A DNA stretch of 8,188 nt from Bacillota bacterium (lineage in GTDB: Bacteria; Bacillota_E; Sulfobacillia; Sulfobacillales; Sulfobacillaceae), in contig JAKAAL010000148.1 of the NCBI GenBank assembly GCA_021802375.1, positions 1-8,188 on the forward strand. The letters are read 5' to 3'. Shown piece by piece: positions 1 to 6,657 of the stretch. Positions within the stretch are counted from its first letter, which is position 1; every line of letters starts with the position of its first letter. Position numbers and translations under genes: made by a program. The notes under the pieces are model-generated. The model saw nothing but the letters and a program-made list of their open reading frames with translations, ran no database searches and was not told the origin of the DNA.

Positions 1-1908
1 GAGGATATTCTTGCCGACACCATGGCAGTCCCGCTACAAGCCATTCGTTCATTCGGCCAATCCCAAGGCTGGTCCAATATGTTAGTCTTTGGAGACAATC
101 TACAAGCTATGAAGACGCTTCTAAAATACAAGGAGCGTGGACTTCTGGTTAATCCGGACGGGAGTGTTGGCATAAAGCTTATATACATCGATCCGCCGTT
201 CGGCACCGGTGACGAGTACGGTCAGGCCAACGGAGAGATGTCCTATTCGGCAAAACTTCAAGGAGCGAAGTTCGTCGAATTTCTGCGAAAGCGTCTCGTT
301 TTCATGCGAGAACTCCTGACTCACGATGGCAGCATTTACGTGAGAATCGACTACCATTTTGGCCATTACGTAAAAGTGATCTTAGATGAGGTTTTCGGCT
401 CGGAGAATTTTCGTAATGAGTTGATAATCAACAGATTCAAACGACAGCTTCGCAATCTAAAGAAGTTTAACATAGCCACCGACAGTCTGTTCTTTTACAC
501 CAAATCTGAAAACTACAACCTCAATCCACTAATGAGACCGCGCTTATGCACATTTTGTGGCCATCCAATTGAGCCGCGTTGGCAGCCAGCTCATTCACCG
601 GGCCTTCGAACCCCACCCGAACGGGTTGTGCTAGGGAAAGTGATGTTGCCGCCCCGCGGAAGGCACTGGACATTTACACAGGACAGAATTGACATCATGG
701 CAGCGGAGGGCCGCATTCGAATCAACGAGGACGGGGCCTTCACAGATTTGGCGGGAAATCGAATCGTTGGTGAACCAGAGTATCTGCAAACAGAAGACAC
801 TCCTGTTGACTCAAATTGGACGGACTTGAAGGGCTACGTCAGAGGAGCCGACTATCCTACCGAAAATCACGAGGAGCTGCTACAGCGTGTACTTCTCGCA
901 TCTTCCTCCGAAGGGGATCTTGTTCTCGACGCCTTTGCCGGCTCCGGCACAACCCTTGCAGTAGCAGAGAAATTGTCTCGACGGTGGATTGGTATCGATG
1001 TTGGAAAGTTGTCCATCTACATGATTCAGAAGCGACTTCTGAATCTGAAATCCCGCATAGGAAACAGCGGAGGTCGGAGACTGACACCGTCGCCGTTCAC
1101 ACTGCACAATGCCGGATTGTATGACTTTTCGCAGTTGCGGTCTTTGCCGTGGGTCGACTGGAGACTGTTTGCACTTAACTTGTTCCAATGCACCGATGAC
1201 CCACACGCAATAGGGGGCGTCTCTTTCGACGGATACCGCAGTGGAAGTGACGTGTTGGTATTCGACCACACGCGAGCCGGCGGAGTAGTGCTGGATTACG
1301 GTTTTATCGAGAACCTGCACTCCCATGTTGGGGACAAACTGAGCGACGAAGTTTTCATCATTGCACCGGCAGCGAGTGTAGGCTTTCTCGAGGATTACAT
1401 TGATGTGGGTGCCAAGCGGTATTATGTCCTTCGCATTCCGTATTCAATCATTAATGAGCTACATCTAAAGGAGTTCGAGGCAATTCTTCAGCCGTCAGAC
1501 GTGTCCAAAGTCAATGATTTGGTGGAGGCAGTTGGATTCGATTTTATACAGGCGCCTAAGGTGGTATGTGAATACGCCATCGACCAAGATGCCCCGGACA
1601 CTGCTGTAGTTCGTATCAAGACGTTTTTAAGTCAATCAATGGCAAAGGGGGCAGCGACGCGCGACAACCTGGAAACTCTATCAATGGTGCTAGTGGATTA
1701 CAATTATCCGCAACTCACAGACGGAAGTGGGGAAAGTTCTCCTCCTCCCTTTGAGGTGGATGGGGTCTTTTATGCAAAGGACCTCGAAAGGGCCGAATGG
1801 TCGATACGCCTAGCAAGGGACCTTATTGGCGATCGTGTAATGTTGATCTATATCGATATTTACGGAAATGAATATAGCGAGGTCAAATCCAAAGCGGATT
1901 TTGCCTAG
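1..1908 (+). CDS. mod: Type III-like restriction-modification methyltransferase (Mod), N6-adenine specific, 5' end probably outside the window
   Basis: This is the modification and DNA-recognition subunit of a type III-like restriction system. It should transfer a methyl group from S-adenosylmethionine to adenine in the target site and so protect host DNA. Counting from the first in-window ATG (base 22), the catalytic motif IV DPPF is at residues 57-60 (YIDPPFGTGDEY) and the cofactor-binding motif FAGSG is at 305-309. Motif IV before motif I is the beta-class order seen in type III Mod proteins. The stretch between them (about 140-270) is where target recognition normally lies and carries a CTFCGH motif at 176-181. 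Residues 350-628 form a C-terminal region I cannot assign. The seven codons before the ATG are open and no ribosome binding site is suitably spaced before it, so the real start is probably upstream. The Res gene follows after 21 bases. Family call is firm; target sequence is unknown. Confidence 0.9.
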   Translation, partial: EDILADTMAVPLQAIRSFGQSQGWSNMLVFGDNLQAMKTLLKYKERGLLVNPDGSVGIKLIYIDPPFGTGDEYGQANGEMSYSAKLQGAKFVEFLRKRLVFMRELLTHDGSIYVRIDYHFGHYVKVILDEVFGSENFRNELIINRFKRQLRNLKKFNIATDSLFFYTKSENYNLNPLMRPRLCTFCGHPIEPRWQPAHSPGLRTPPERVVLGKVMLPPRGRHWTFTQDRIDIMAAEGRIRINEDGAFTDLAGNRIVGEPEYLQTEDTPVDSNWTDLKGYVRGADYPTENHEELLQRVLLASSSEGDLVLDAFAGSGTTLAVAEKLSRRWIGIDVGKLSIYMIQKRLLNLKSRIGNSGGRRLTPSPFTLHNAGLYDFSQLRSLPWVDWRLFALNLFQCTDDPHAIGGVSFDGYRSGSDVLVFDHTRAGGVVLDYGFIENLHSHVGDKLSDEVFIIAPAASVGFLEDYIDVGAKRYYVLRIPYSIINELHLKEFEAILQPSDVSKVNDLVEAVGFDFIQAPKVVCEYAIDQDAPDTAVVRIKTFLSQSMAKGAATRDNLETLSMVLVDYNYPQLTDGSGESSPPPFEVDGVFYAKDLERAEWSIRLARDLIGDRVMLIYIDIYGNEYSEVKSKADFA

Positions 1909-1915
1909 GCGGAAT

Positions 1916-1921
1916 AGGGGG
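1916..1921 (+). promoter_or_regulatory. Ribosome binding site for the Res gene (GTG start)
   Basis: An AGGGGG purine run lies 8 bases before the GTG at 1930. It supports GTG as the start codon of the restriction subunit. It sits in the 21-base gap after the mod stop codon, where no terminator is visible, so the two genes are probably read from one message. Confidence 0.6.
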
Positions 1922-1929
1922 CATAAATT

Positions 1930-4434
1930 GTGCCTGATCAGCAAGTTATAAAAAACGAAGATTTGGTTTTGCGGGTAAGCAAAAGCATAGACATCTCGAA
2001 GTTTGACTTGAACCGTTATGAGCCCTTCATCGACGCCCTTTGTGGGACTCGGGAGTATCAAAAAGAAGCCATCCGCACAATACTGCGTTATTTTTTAGGT
2101 GGCCGCTATCAAAACTTGCGGCATTTGGCAAGTGAAAACTTTGAGTCGAGCGCCGTCCTGAAGGAGTTATACAGAAGCCGGACGGAATTCGAAAGTAAGC
2201 TCCAACTTCCAGATGCGCTAGGTTGCACAGTGGACTTGGCGACTGCGACAGGCAAGAGCTATGTCATGTACGGCATTGCAAGAATAATGCTGGCGGAAGG
2301 CGTCGTAGACCGTGTTCTCGTGCTTTGCCCGTCTATCACAATCGAACGAGGATTGATCGAAAAGTTCACGCTTTTGTCTGGCGACCAAACTTTAAAAGAT
2401 TTGTTACCGCCTGACGCTGCGATAGCAAATCCCCACATAATTGCGGCCAACGAAACGATTACCGCCGGCAGCGTCTGCATAGAAAACTATCACGCAATAC
2501 TGCCTCATGTTGGTAGTTCAATTAGGCAGAGTTTAAAGGGGCACGGGGCAGGCACTCTGATCCTAAACGACGAGGTTCATCATGTATACAACCGAGGTAG
2601 TCAGTTAGCCAATGTGGGCCGTTGGATGGAGTTTCTTAAAGATCCTGAGTTCGACTTCAAATATCTTGCTGGTTTTTCCGGAACTTGCTATGTGGGAAAT
2701 AATTACTTCACTGATGTCGTCTATCGATATTCGCTTCGTGAGGCGATTGAAGCAGGTTATGCGAAAACCATCGACTATGTGGATGAGGACACTTCCGCGT
2801 CGCAAGACGAGAGGTTCCAGAAGATTTATGACAACCATCAATACAACAAGACGCATATGTATCGGAAGGTTAAACCCATCACCATTCTGGTAACGAATAA
2901 TATTGCCGCGTGTGAGCGGCTTACCGACGATTTAGCACGATTTCTGGCACAAAAAGAAGAGATAGATGTCGAAAAAGCGCAGAACAAGGTACTCATTGTG
3001 ACCTCCGCCGATAGACACAAAGCCAATGTGGCGCGTTTGCCAGATGTCGACAGCAAGGACAATCCGGTGGAATGGATTACGTCGGTCAGCATGCTGACGG
3101 AGGGCTGGGATGTTAAAAATGTCTTTCAAATCGTGCCCCACGAAGAACGTGCGTTCAACAGTAAATTGTTGATCTCACAAGTGCTCGGGCGTGGACTACG
3201 AATACCCGATGCATATAAAGGAGAACGGCCTGTTGTAACGGTGTTTAACCATGCGGCTTGGTCTGGGCGCATTCGTCACTTGGTCGACGAAGTCATGGAA
3301 GTCGAGAAAAAGGTCTACTCGGCCGTTGTTGGTAGTAGCGAATACAACTTTGGCATTAAGCAAATAAACTATACCCGCAGTGAGGAGGTCGAAGACCATC
3401 CTCAAGAGGACGAGTACCAGTTCACAAAAGGTTTCGTCACGTTAGTTTCGCAGGTCGACGAGTTAGAAAGAGAGACGGTGTACTCTCGGGTATTGTCCGA
3501 CGAGCTTCGGACGAAGAAGACCCTTGTAAGGTACAAGATGCATTCGGTCGACGCGGTGGCAGAGCATATACACTCGAAACTCGTAGCCATCGATGTTGAG
3601 CAAGGAACATCCTACGGTGAAACTTACAATCTGACGTGGCTAAAAGATCTGATACAGGAATCTTTGCGACAAATCGGCGAGACAAGGGAGGTGGTGAGCG
3701 AAGATAATCGCCAGAGGCTCCAGAGCGCTTTTGGGGTAGTCTACCGAAAGAGCTCCCAAACGGTGAGGTACAGAACATCGCCCGACACGATCGTCGGTAT
3801 GGACACGACCGCTAGGCCAAAAAACGGCGTTGGCATTTCCAACTTGCGTCACGGGGACGTTTGTATATTTTATGACGATAAGACGATCGAAAACTGCGAC
3901 GACGAGACCAAAGCCAATTTACAGTTGATCATCGGCGATGAAACTTTGCCCCGCTCATCGGTTCATAGTGTAGAAAATTCATATAACTTTAAGACCCCGT
4001 TGAATCTCGTCATTACTGACCATAAACCTGAGAGAGATTTTGTACGTAAGCTAATACAATCGGACAACGCGAATGCGGTCACAGCTTGGGTGAAGTCGAC
4101 GGATCACGATTTTTATCACATAGAGTACTCGTGGAGAAAGGGGGAGCATCAAAAGAGGGGCAAGTTCAACCCCGATTTCTTCATTCAGCAAGGGAACCAC
4201 ATTCTTGTCATCGAAATAAAAGGGGATGAAGAAGTCTCGGACCCGTCCGAAGAAAACCGAGGAAAGTTCAAGGCGGCCCGAGAGCACTTCGGTAAACTTA
4301 ACGCGTTGCAATCAGAACAGGTGTACCATTTTCATTTCCTGACACCCTCCGACTTCGACACGTTCTTTCAGTTCGTTCGCGAACACAACTATAGTTTTGT
4401 GTCGGCTTTGGACGCGGCGCTTGAGTCGAAATGA
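1930..4434 (+). CDS. res: Type III-like restriction enzyme Res subunit (SF2 helicase plus PD-(D/E)XK nuclease)
   Basis: This is the ATP-dependent translocase and nuclease of the restriction system; it should act with Mod on unmethylated DNA in the cytoplasm. In the 834-residue product a REYQKEAI segment (41-48) fits a Q-motif. The Walker A motif TATGKS is at 105-110, the Walker B motif DEVHH at 214-218, and a motif III-like FSGT at 249-252. Motifs V and VI are LTEGWDV (389-395) and QVLGRGLRIP (417-426). A C-terminal nuclease site reads NPDF (747-750) followed by IEIKG (761-765), giving D749, E762 and K764 of a PD-(D/E)XK centre. Both engines therefore look intact. Residues 430-730 between them are not assigned. 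The length is in the lower range for Res proteins. The start is GTG, supported by AGGGGG upstream. DEVHH and DPPF differ from the best-known EcoP-type enzymes, so this is probably a divergent branch of type III. Confidence 0.92.
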   Translation: MPDQQVIKNEDLVLRVSKSIDISKFDLNRYEPFIDALCGTREYQKEAIRTILRYFLGGRYQNLRHLASENFESSAVLKELYRSRTEFESKLQLPDALGCTVDLATATGKSYVMYGIARIMLAEGVVDRVLVLCPSITIERGLIEKFTLLSGDQTLKDLLPPDAAIANPHIIAANETITAGSVCIENYHAILPHVGSSIRQSLKGHGAGTLILNDEVHHVYNRGSQLANVGRWMEFLKDPEFDFKYLAGFSGTCYVGNNYFTDVVYRYSLREAIEAGYAKTIDYVDEDTSASQDERFQKIYDNHQYNKTHMYRKVKPITILVTNNIAACERLTDDLARFLAQKEEIDVEKAQNKVLIVTSADRHKANVARLPDVDSKDNPVEWITSVSMLTEGWDVKNVFQIVPHEERAFNSKLLISQVLGRGLRIPDAYKGERPVVTVFNHAAWSGRIRHLVDEVMEVEKKVYSAVVGSSEYNFGIKQINYTRSEEVEDHPQEDEYQFTKGFVTLVSQVDELERETVYSRVLSDELRTKKTLVRYKMHSVDAVAEHIHSKLVAIDVEQGTSYGETYNLTWLKDLIQESLRQIGETREVVSEDNRQRLQSAFGVVYRKSSQTVRYRTSPDTIVGMDTTARPKNGVGISNLRHGDVCIFYDDKTIENCDDETKANLQLIIGDETLPRSSVHSVENSYNFKTPLNLVITDHKPERDFVRKLIQSDNANAVTAWVKSTDHDFYHIEYSWRKGEHQKRGKFNPDFFIQQGNHILVIEIKGDEEVSDPSEENRGKFKAAREHFGKLNALQSEQVYHFHFLTPSDFDTFFQFVREHNYSFVSALDAALESK

Positions 4435-4477
4435 CGTCTCGGGGGAGCGGGTTCTAGGCGGAGCGAATTAAGCGGAT

Positions 4478-4483
4478 AGGTGA
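4478..4483 (+). promoter_or_regulatory. Ribosome binding site deciding the TTG start of the GIY-YIG gene
   Basis: AGGTGA lies 6 bases before the TTG at 4490. An in-frame TGA at 4481-4483 closes the frame just upstream, so the gene cannot begin earlier. The next in-frame candidates are GTG at 4517 and ATG at 4586, and the spacing of this site makes TTG the best choice. Confidence 0.5.
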
Positions 4484-4489
4484 ACGCAA

Positions 4490-4936
4490 TTGGCCATCGA
4501 AACTGAGTGGAACTGCGTGCGCAGTTCGGAAGAAAGTCCATTCCTCTTTGTCTCCGGAGCAAAAACGCGACCTCCAAGTCAGTTTATGCGTGAGATGTAC
4601 GATGATTGTCCAGTTATTTATCGATGGGTTCCGCACGTAACCTCGTTTGGGGACATGGAGACCTACTATATTGGGCAAACTTCGTGGCTCACACAACGTA
4701 TTGAGGATTATCGGCAGACCAATGGATTGCCGAACAACCGGTTGCGGAAGCAGTTTCTTGGCTACGCGCGACGTGGCATTAAAGTGGGTTTAGAAATCCT
4801 CGCCCACTGTTCTGGTCTTCCCGACGGTCTGGTAATGGAGGATGTGTTAGTCGAAGACAGACGTCTGATCATTGAGAGTGTTCTCATCGACTTCTACCGT
4901 GATCAGGGGTTCACTATGCTCAATTGTACTTATTGA
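4490..4936 (+). CDS. Small GIY-YIG nuclease-fold protein linked to the Mod-Res genes
   Basis: This 148-residue protein appears to be a compact GIY-YIG domain, a fold that cuts DNA using a metal ion. The expected core is readable. VIYRW at 42-46 stands for the GIY strand (Y44), YYIGQT at 59-64 is the YIG strand (Y60), and R70 in TQRIEDY is the helix arginine. E129 in IIESVLIDFY is the metal-binding glutamate, and N145 in TMLNCTY is the late asparagine. Residues 1-41 and 97-125 match no domain I recognise, and there is no separate DNA-binding domain. It begins with TTG, 55 bases after the res stop codon on the same strand, with no clear terminator between, so it is probably co-transcribed. An accessory nuclease role is inferred from position and fold. 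A structural or regulatory role, or a chance passenger, is possible. The fold call is fairly sure; the role is not. Confidence 0.75.
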   Translation: MAIETEWNCVRSSEESPFLFVSGAKTRPPSQFMREMYDDCPVIYRWVPHVTSFGDMETYYIGQTSWLTQRIEDYRQTNGLPNNRLRKQFLGYARRGIKVGLEILAHCSGLPDGLVMEDVLVEDRRLIIESVLIDFYRDQGFTMLNCTY

Positions 4937-5208
4937 CCCCGTGCCAAAAGTACCCTCGATTTCTTTCTCGGGTTTGCCGAGCCCCGTAGCGGGCTGATTT
5001 TGCTGCCAAATGACGTATGGAGGGGTTCTGGCAATTGTTCGGCCAAATCCGTGTACGGCATCAGAAGCATTTTTTGTGTGCCGAATGTGTTCCAACCAAG
5101 CCAAACTCTTGATTTAACTATGAGGAGGTCGATCCATTTCAAAACCCGGATAGGTAACGAGTGTGGTCGGTCAGCAGCCGAGTTGAATTTTGCCAGACCC
5201 TGCTGCAA
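4930..5208 (-). CDS. Doubtful small ORF of up to 92 residues, unknown
   Basis: A minus-strand frame runs from a TTG at 5208 to a TAA at 4930-4932, overlapping the end of the GIY-YIG gene by 7 bases. The frame stays open a few codons further upstream to a TAG but offers no ATG there, and the first internal ATG comes roughly midway. The product would be basic, with a KWIDLLIVKSRVWLGW segment and a PYTDLAEQLPEP segment, and a lysine/arginine-rich tail. I recognise no family. It could be a remnant of a longer gene whose start is lost, a small gene, or chance. There is no good ribosome binding site. Amino-acid content looks more protein-like than the plus-strand frame across the same bases, which is the only reason to list it. 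Confidence 0.22.
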   Translation of the reverse strand: MQQGLAKFNSAADRPHSLPIRVLKWIDLLIVKSRVWLGWNTFGTQKMLLMPYTDLAEQLPEPLHTSFGSKISPLRGSANPRKKSRVLLARGQ

Positions 5209-5281
5209 GATACTTATGGCGCTGCGGGCGATTGACTAGGTCGAGAGTGCGGTAACTGCGGTCACTAACTAACCAGTCCGA
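4937..5281. other. Convergent intergenic region between the restriction cassette and the minus-strand operon
   Basis: This stretch of 345 bases separates two convergent gene blocks. It contains the weak hairpin near 4980, the doubtful minus-strand ORF, and near 5249-5266 an imperfect tandem repeat (GCGGTAACT then GCGGTCACT, one mismatch). I see no tRNA cloverleaf, no transposase fragment and no clear insertion-sequence ends. It is the likeliest right-hand boundary of the defence cassette. Confidence 0.6.
4980..5001 (+). terminator. Possible weak terminator after the restriction cassette
   Basis: AGCCC (4980-4984) and GGGCT (4991-4995) can pair around a six-base loop and are followed by GATTTT. 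It lies 44 bases after the GIY-YIG stop codon, where a terminator would be expected. The five-base-pair stem and short T run are weak, so this is only a candidate. Confidence 0.3.
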
Positions 5282-6169
5282 TCACTGCAGTTCTCTTGTA
5301 GATTCCAGCCACTGAGCATAAGTCTGTAGTTTGATGGGTTTCCAGCCTACTAACGTCTCATGACAACCAAGCCATGACAATAGTGCGGCCATCTTGGGAT
5401 GAGCAAGGCGTAACCCGAGGTTCAAGGCTGGAATTCGAGGAATAGACTGCTGCATGATCTGCTCCCATAGGGCATATAATGTGACGGCTCTTTCGCAGCT
5501 ACCCACTACTTGATAGGCCTGTCCTTGGGAGATGTCATGGTAGAAGGCCCAGGCAGCCGTTCGCCCCACATCATTCAGTGTCGTAAGCGGGATGCGACTA
5601 TTTGTCGGGGCTGTGGCACGTAACGTGGCTAGGAACAAACGTCCTACCAGTGGACGATGGCTTTGGAGGAGTTGCTGAATCGGGGGCGCAAATGGCAAGG
5701 ACGCGCCGCGGAAATCGTCCATAAAGAGCCCTGGCCTTAGTATGGTATAGGGTAGTCCTGATTGTCGTAATTTCTCTTCGAGGATGGCTTTGCCGTCAAT
5801 CGCAGCGACGTTCTGCTGGCGTTCGGCGCCTATCCCTGAGCTATAGACAATATGCGGGTTGTTGCCCGATTCTTTGGCGGTTTGAATGACATTTGATCCT
5901 AACCGCACTTCCTCTTTCAGACCCAGGTCCCAGAAGTTCTGCACACTGAAAACCCCTGTGACATTGCGGATCGCTGTTTTGAGGGAATTTAGATCCGACA
6001 GATCCCCTTGGACCAGAATGGCTCCTTGGTCCTTAAGTATCTGAGCCTTAGGACTGGCCGGATTGCGTGTGAAGGCATGCACGGCCCATCCGGCGTCCAA
6101 CAACGCGCGCGCTACGTGTCCGCCTTGATTGCCCGTGGCCCCGATGACCAGTATGGGTCCTTTAGTCAT
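5282..6169 (-). CDS. NmrA-like NAD(P)-binding protein (atypical short-chain dehydrogenase)
   Basis: This 295-residue protein is a cytoplasmic Rossmann-fold protein of the NmrA/HSCARG type. Such proteins bind NAD(P) and act either as reductases on small quinone- or isoflavone-like substrates or as redox sensors. The N-terminal strand and loop read ILVIGATGNQGGHVA (6-20), the glycine-rich nucleotide site. QGDLSDL (54-60) and YSSGIGA (109-115) are further core segments, and LPYTILRPGLFMDDF (139-153) is the strongly NmrA-like signature. A classical YxxxK catalytic pair is not obvious, as is common in this family. I chose ATG at 6169 because it forms an ATGA overlap of 4 bases with the upstream gene's stop; an ATG at 6205 would add 12 residues and overlap by 40 bases. 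It is the last gene of the operon. Substrate is unknown. Confidence 0.85.
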   Translation of the reverse strand: MTKGPILVIGATGNQGGHVARALLDAGWAVHAFTRNPASPKAQILKDQGAILVQGDLSDLNSLKTAIRNVTGVFSVQNFWDLGLKEEVRLGSNVIQTAKESGNNPHIVYSSGIGAERQQNVAAIDGKAILEEKLRQSGLPYTILRPGLFMDDFRGASLPFAPPIQQLLQSHRPLVGRLFLATLRATAPTNSRIPLTTLNDVGRTAAWAFYHDISQGQAYQVVGSCERAVTLYALWEQIMQQSIPRIPALNLGLRLAHPKMAALLSWLGCHETLVGWKPIKLQTYAQWLESTRELQ

Positions 6170-6657
6170 AATGACCGCTCTTGCGTAACAGCGGGTGGAC
6201 GCCATTGATGCCAGACGATAAGCCCGAGTGCTCCGGTCAGCTCGATGATGATATAGGACAGGGGCGCATTATGCGTGGGCAGCGGCAGCAGAAATCCTTG
6301 TGTGACAATGTGGGCCAAACCGAATAGTCCTGCAATGAGTCGTCGGCTTAGAATGGGCGTCACGGGCCCAATCACGATGCCGAGCCAGACCCAGAGACTG
6401 AGGTTGGTTCCGTCAGACAGGATGGAGAGGAGAAGTACCGCCAATGACAAGACGATCCAGAGGATGATGCGGACCGCCTGGATGTTGTGGGCCTTTCCCC
6501 ATGCCAAAAGGATTGTGGCAATCCCCGCGACAATCCACGGGACAAAGAACGGGAAGGGGACGGGACCATGCACCAGCCGGAAGACATTCGCGACATCGAC
6601 TGCCAAGCTGATGAAGAGGACGCCAAAGAGCCATGCGGGTTTTCTTTTGTTATCCAT
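6166..6657 (-). CDS. Multi-pass membrane protein of unknown function
   Basis: This 163-residue protein is almost entirely hydrophobic helices with short loops, after a basic N-terminus (MDNKRKP). Candidate membrane segments are near 8-26, 36-54, 62-80, 87-103, 106-126 and 133-150, so about five or six passes. The basic loop SRRL (104-107) and the start KRK favour a cytoplasmic N-terminus. I see no transporter signature or catalytic motif and do not recognise the family. ATG at 6657 is preferred; a TTG at 6663 would add two residues. Its first bases overlap the end of the upstream gene by 8 bases and its stop overlaps the NmrA-like gene by 4, so its translation is probably coupled to both. A small accessory or sensor membrane protein is as far as inference goes. 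Confidence 0.75.
   Translation of the reverse strand: MDNKRKPAWLFGVLFISLAVDVANVFRLVHGPVPFPFFVPWIVAGIATILLAWGKAHNIQAVRIILWIVLSLAVLLLSILSDGTNLSLWVWLGIVIGPVTPILSRRLIAGLFGLAHIVTQGFLLPLPTHNAPLSYIIIELTGALGLIVWHQWRPPAVTQERSL

Noticed and set aside
880..1326. Minus-strand frame of 148 codons inside mod
   Set aside because: It lies wholly opposite the conserved methyltransferase core, has no recognisable domain and no good ribosome binding site.
1..1908. Simple-sequence repeats in mod that would allow phase variation, as in some type III systems
   Set aside because: No tandem tetra- or pentanucleotide tract is visible in the part of the gene present.
5000..5239. Plus-strand frame of 79 codons in the convergent gap
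   Set aside because: It starts with an unsupported TTG and its composition looks like chance; the opposite frame looks slightly more protein-like.
4937..5281. tRNA, CRISPR or insertion-sequence ends in the gap
   Set aside because: No cloverleaf, regular repeat-spacer pattern or matched terminal inverted repeats could be found by eye.
6170..6205. Longer start (ATG at 6205) for the NmrA-like protein
   Set aside because: The added residues (MASTRCYARAVI) lie before the first Rossmann strand and the 4-base ATGA overlap favours ATG at 6169.
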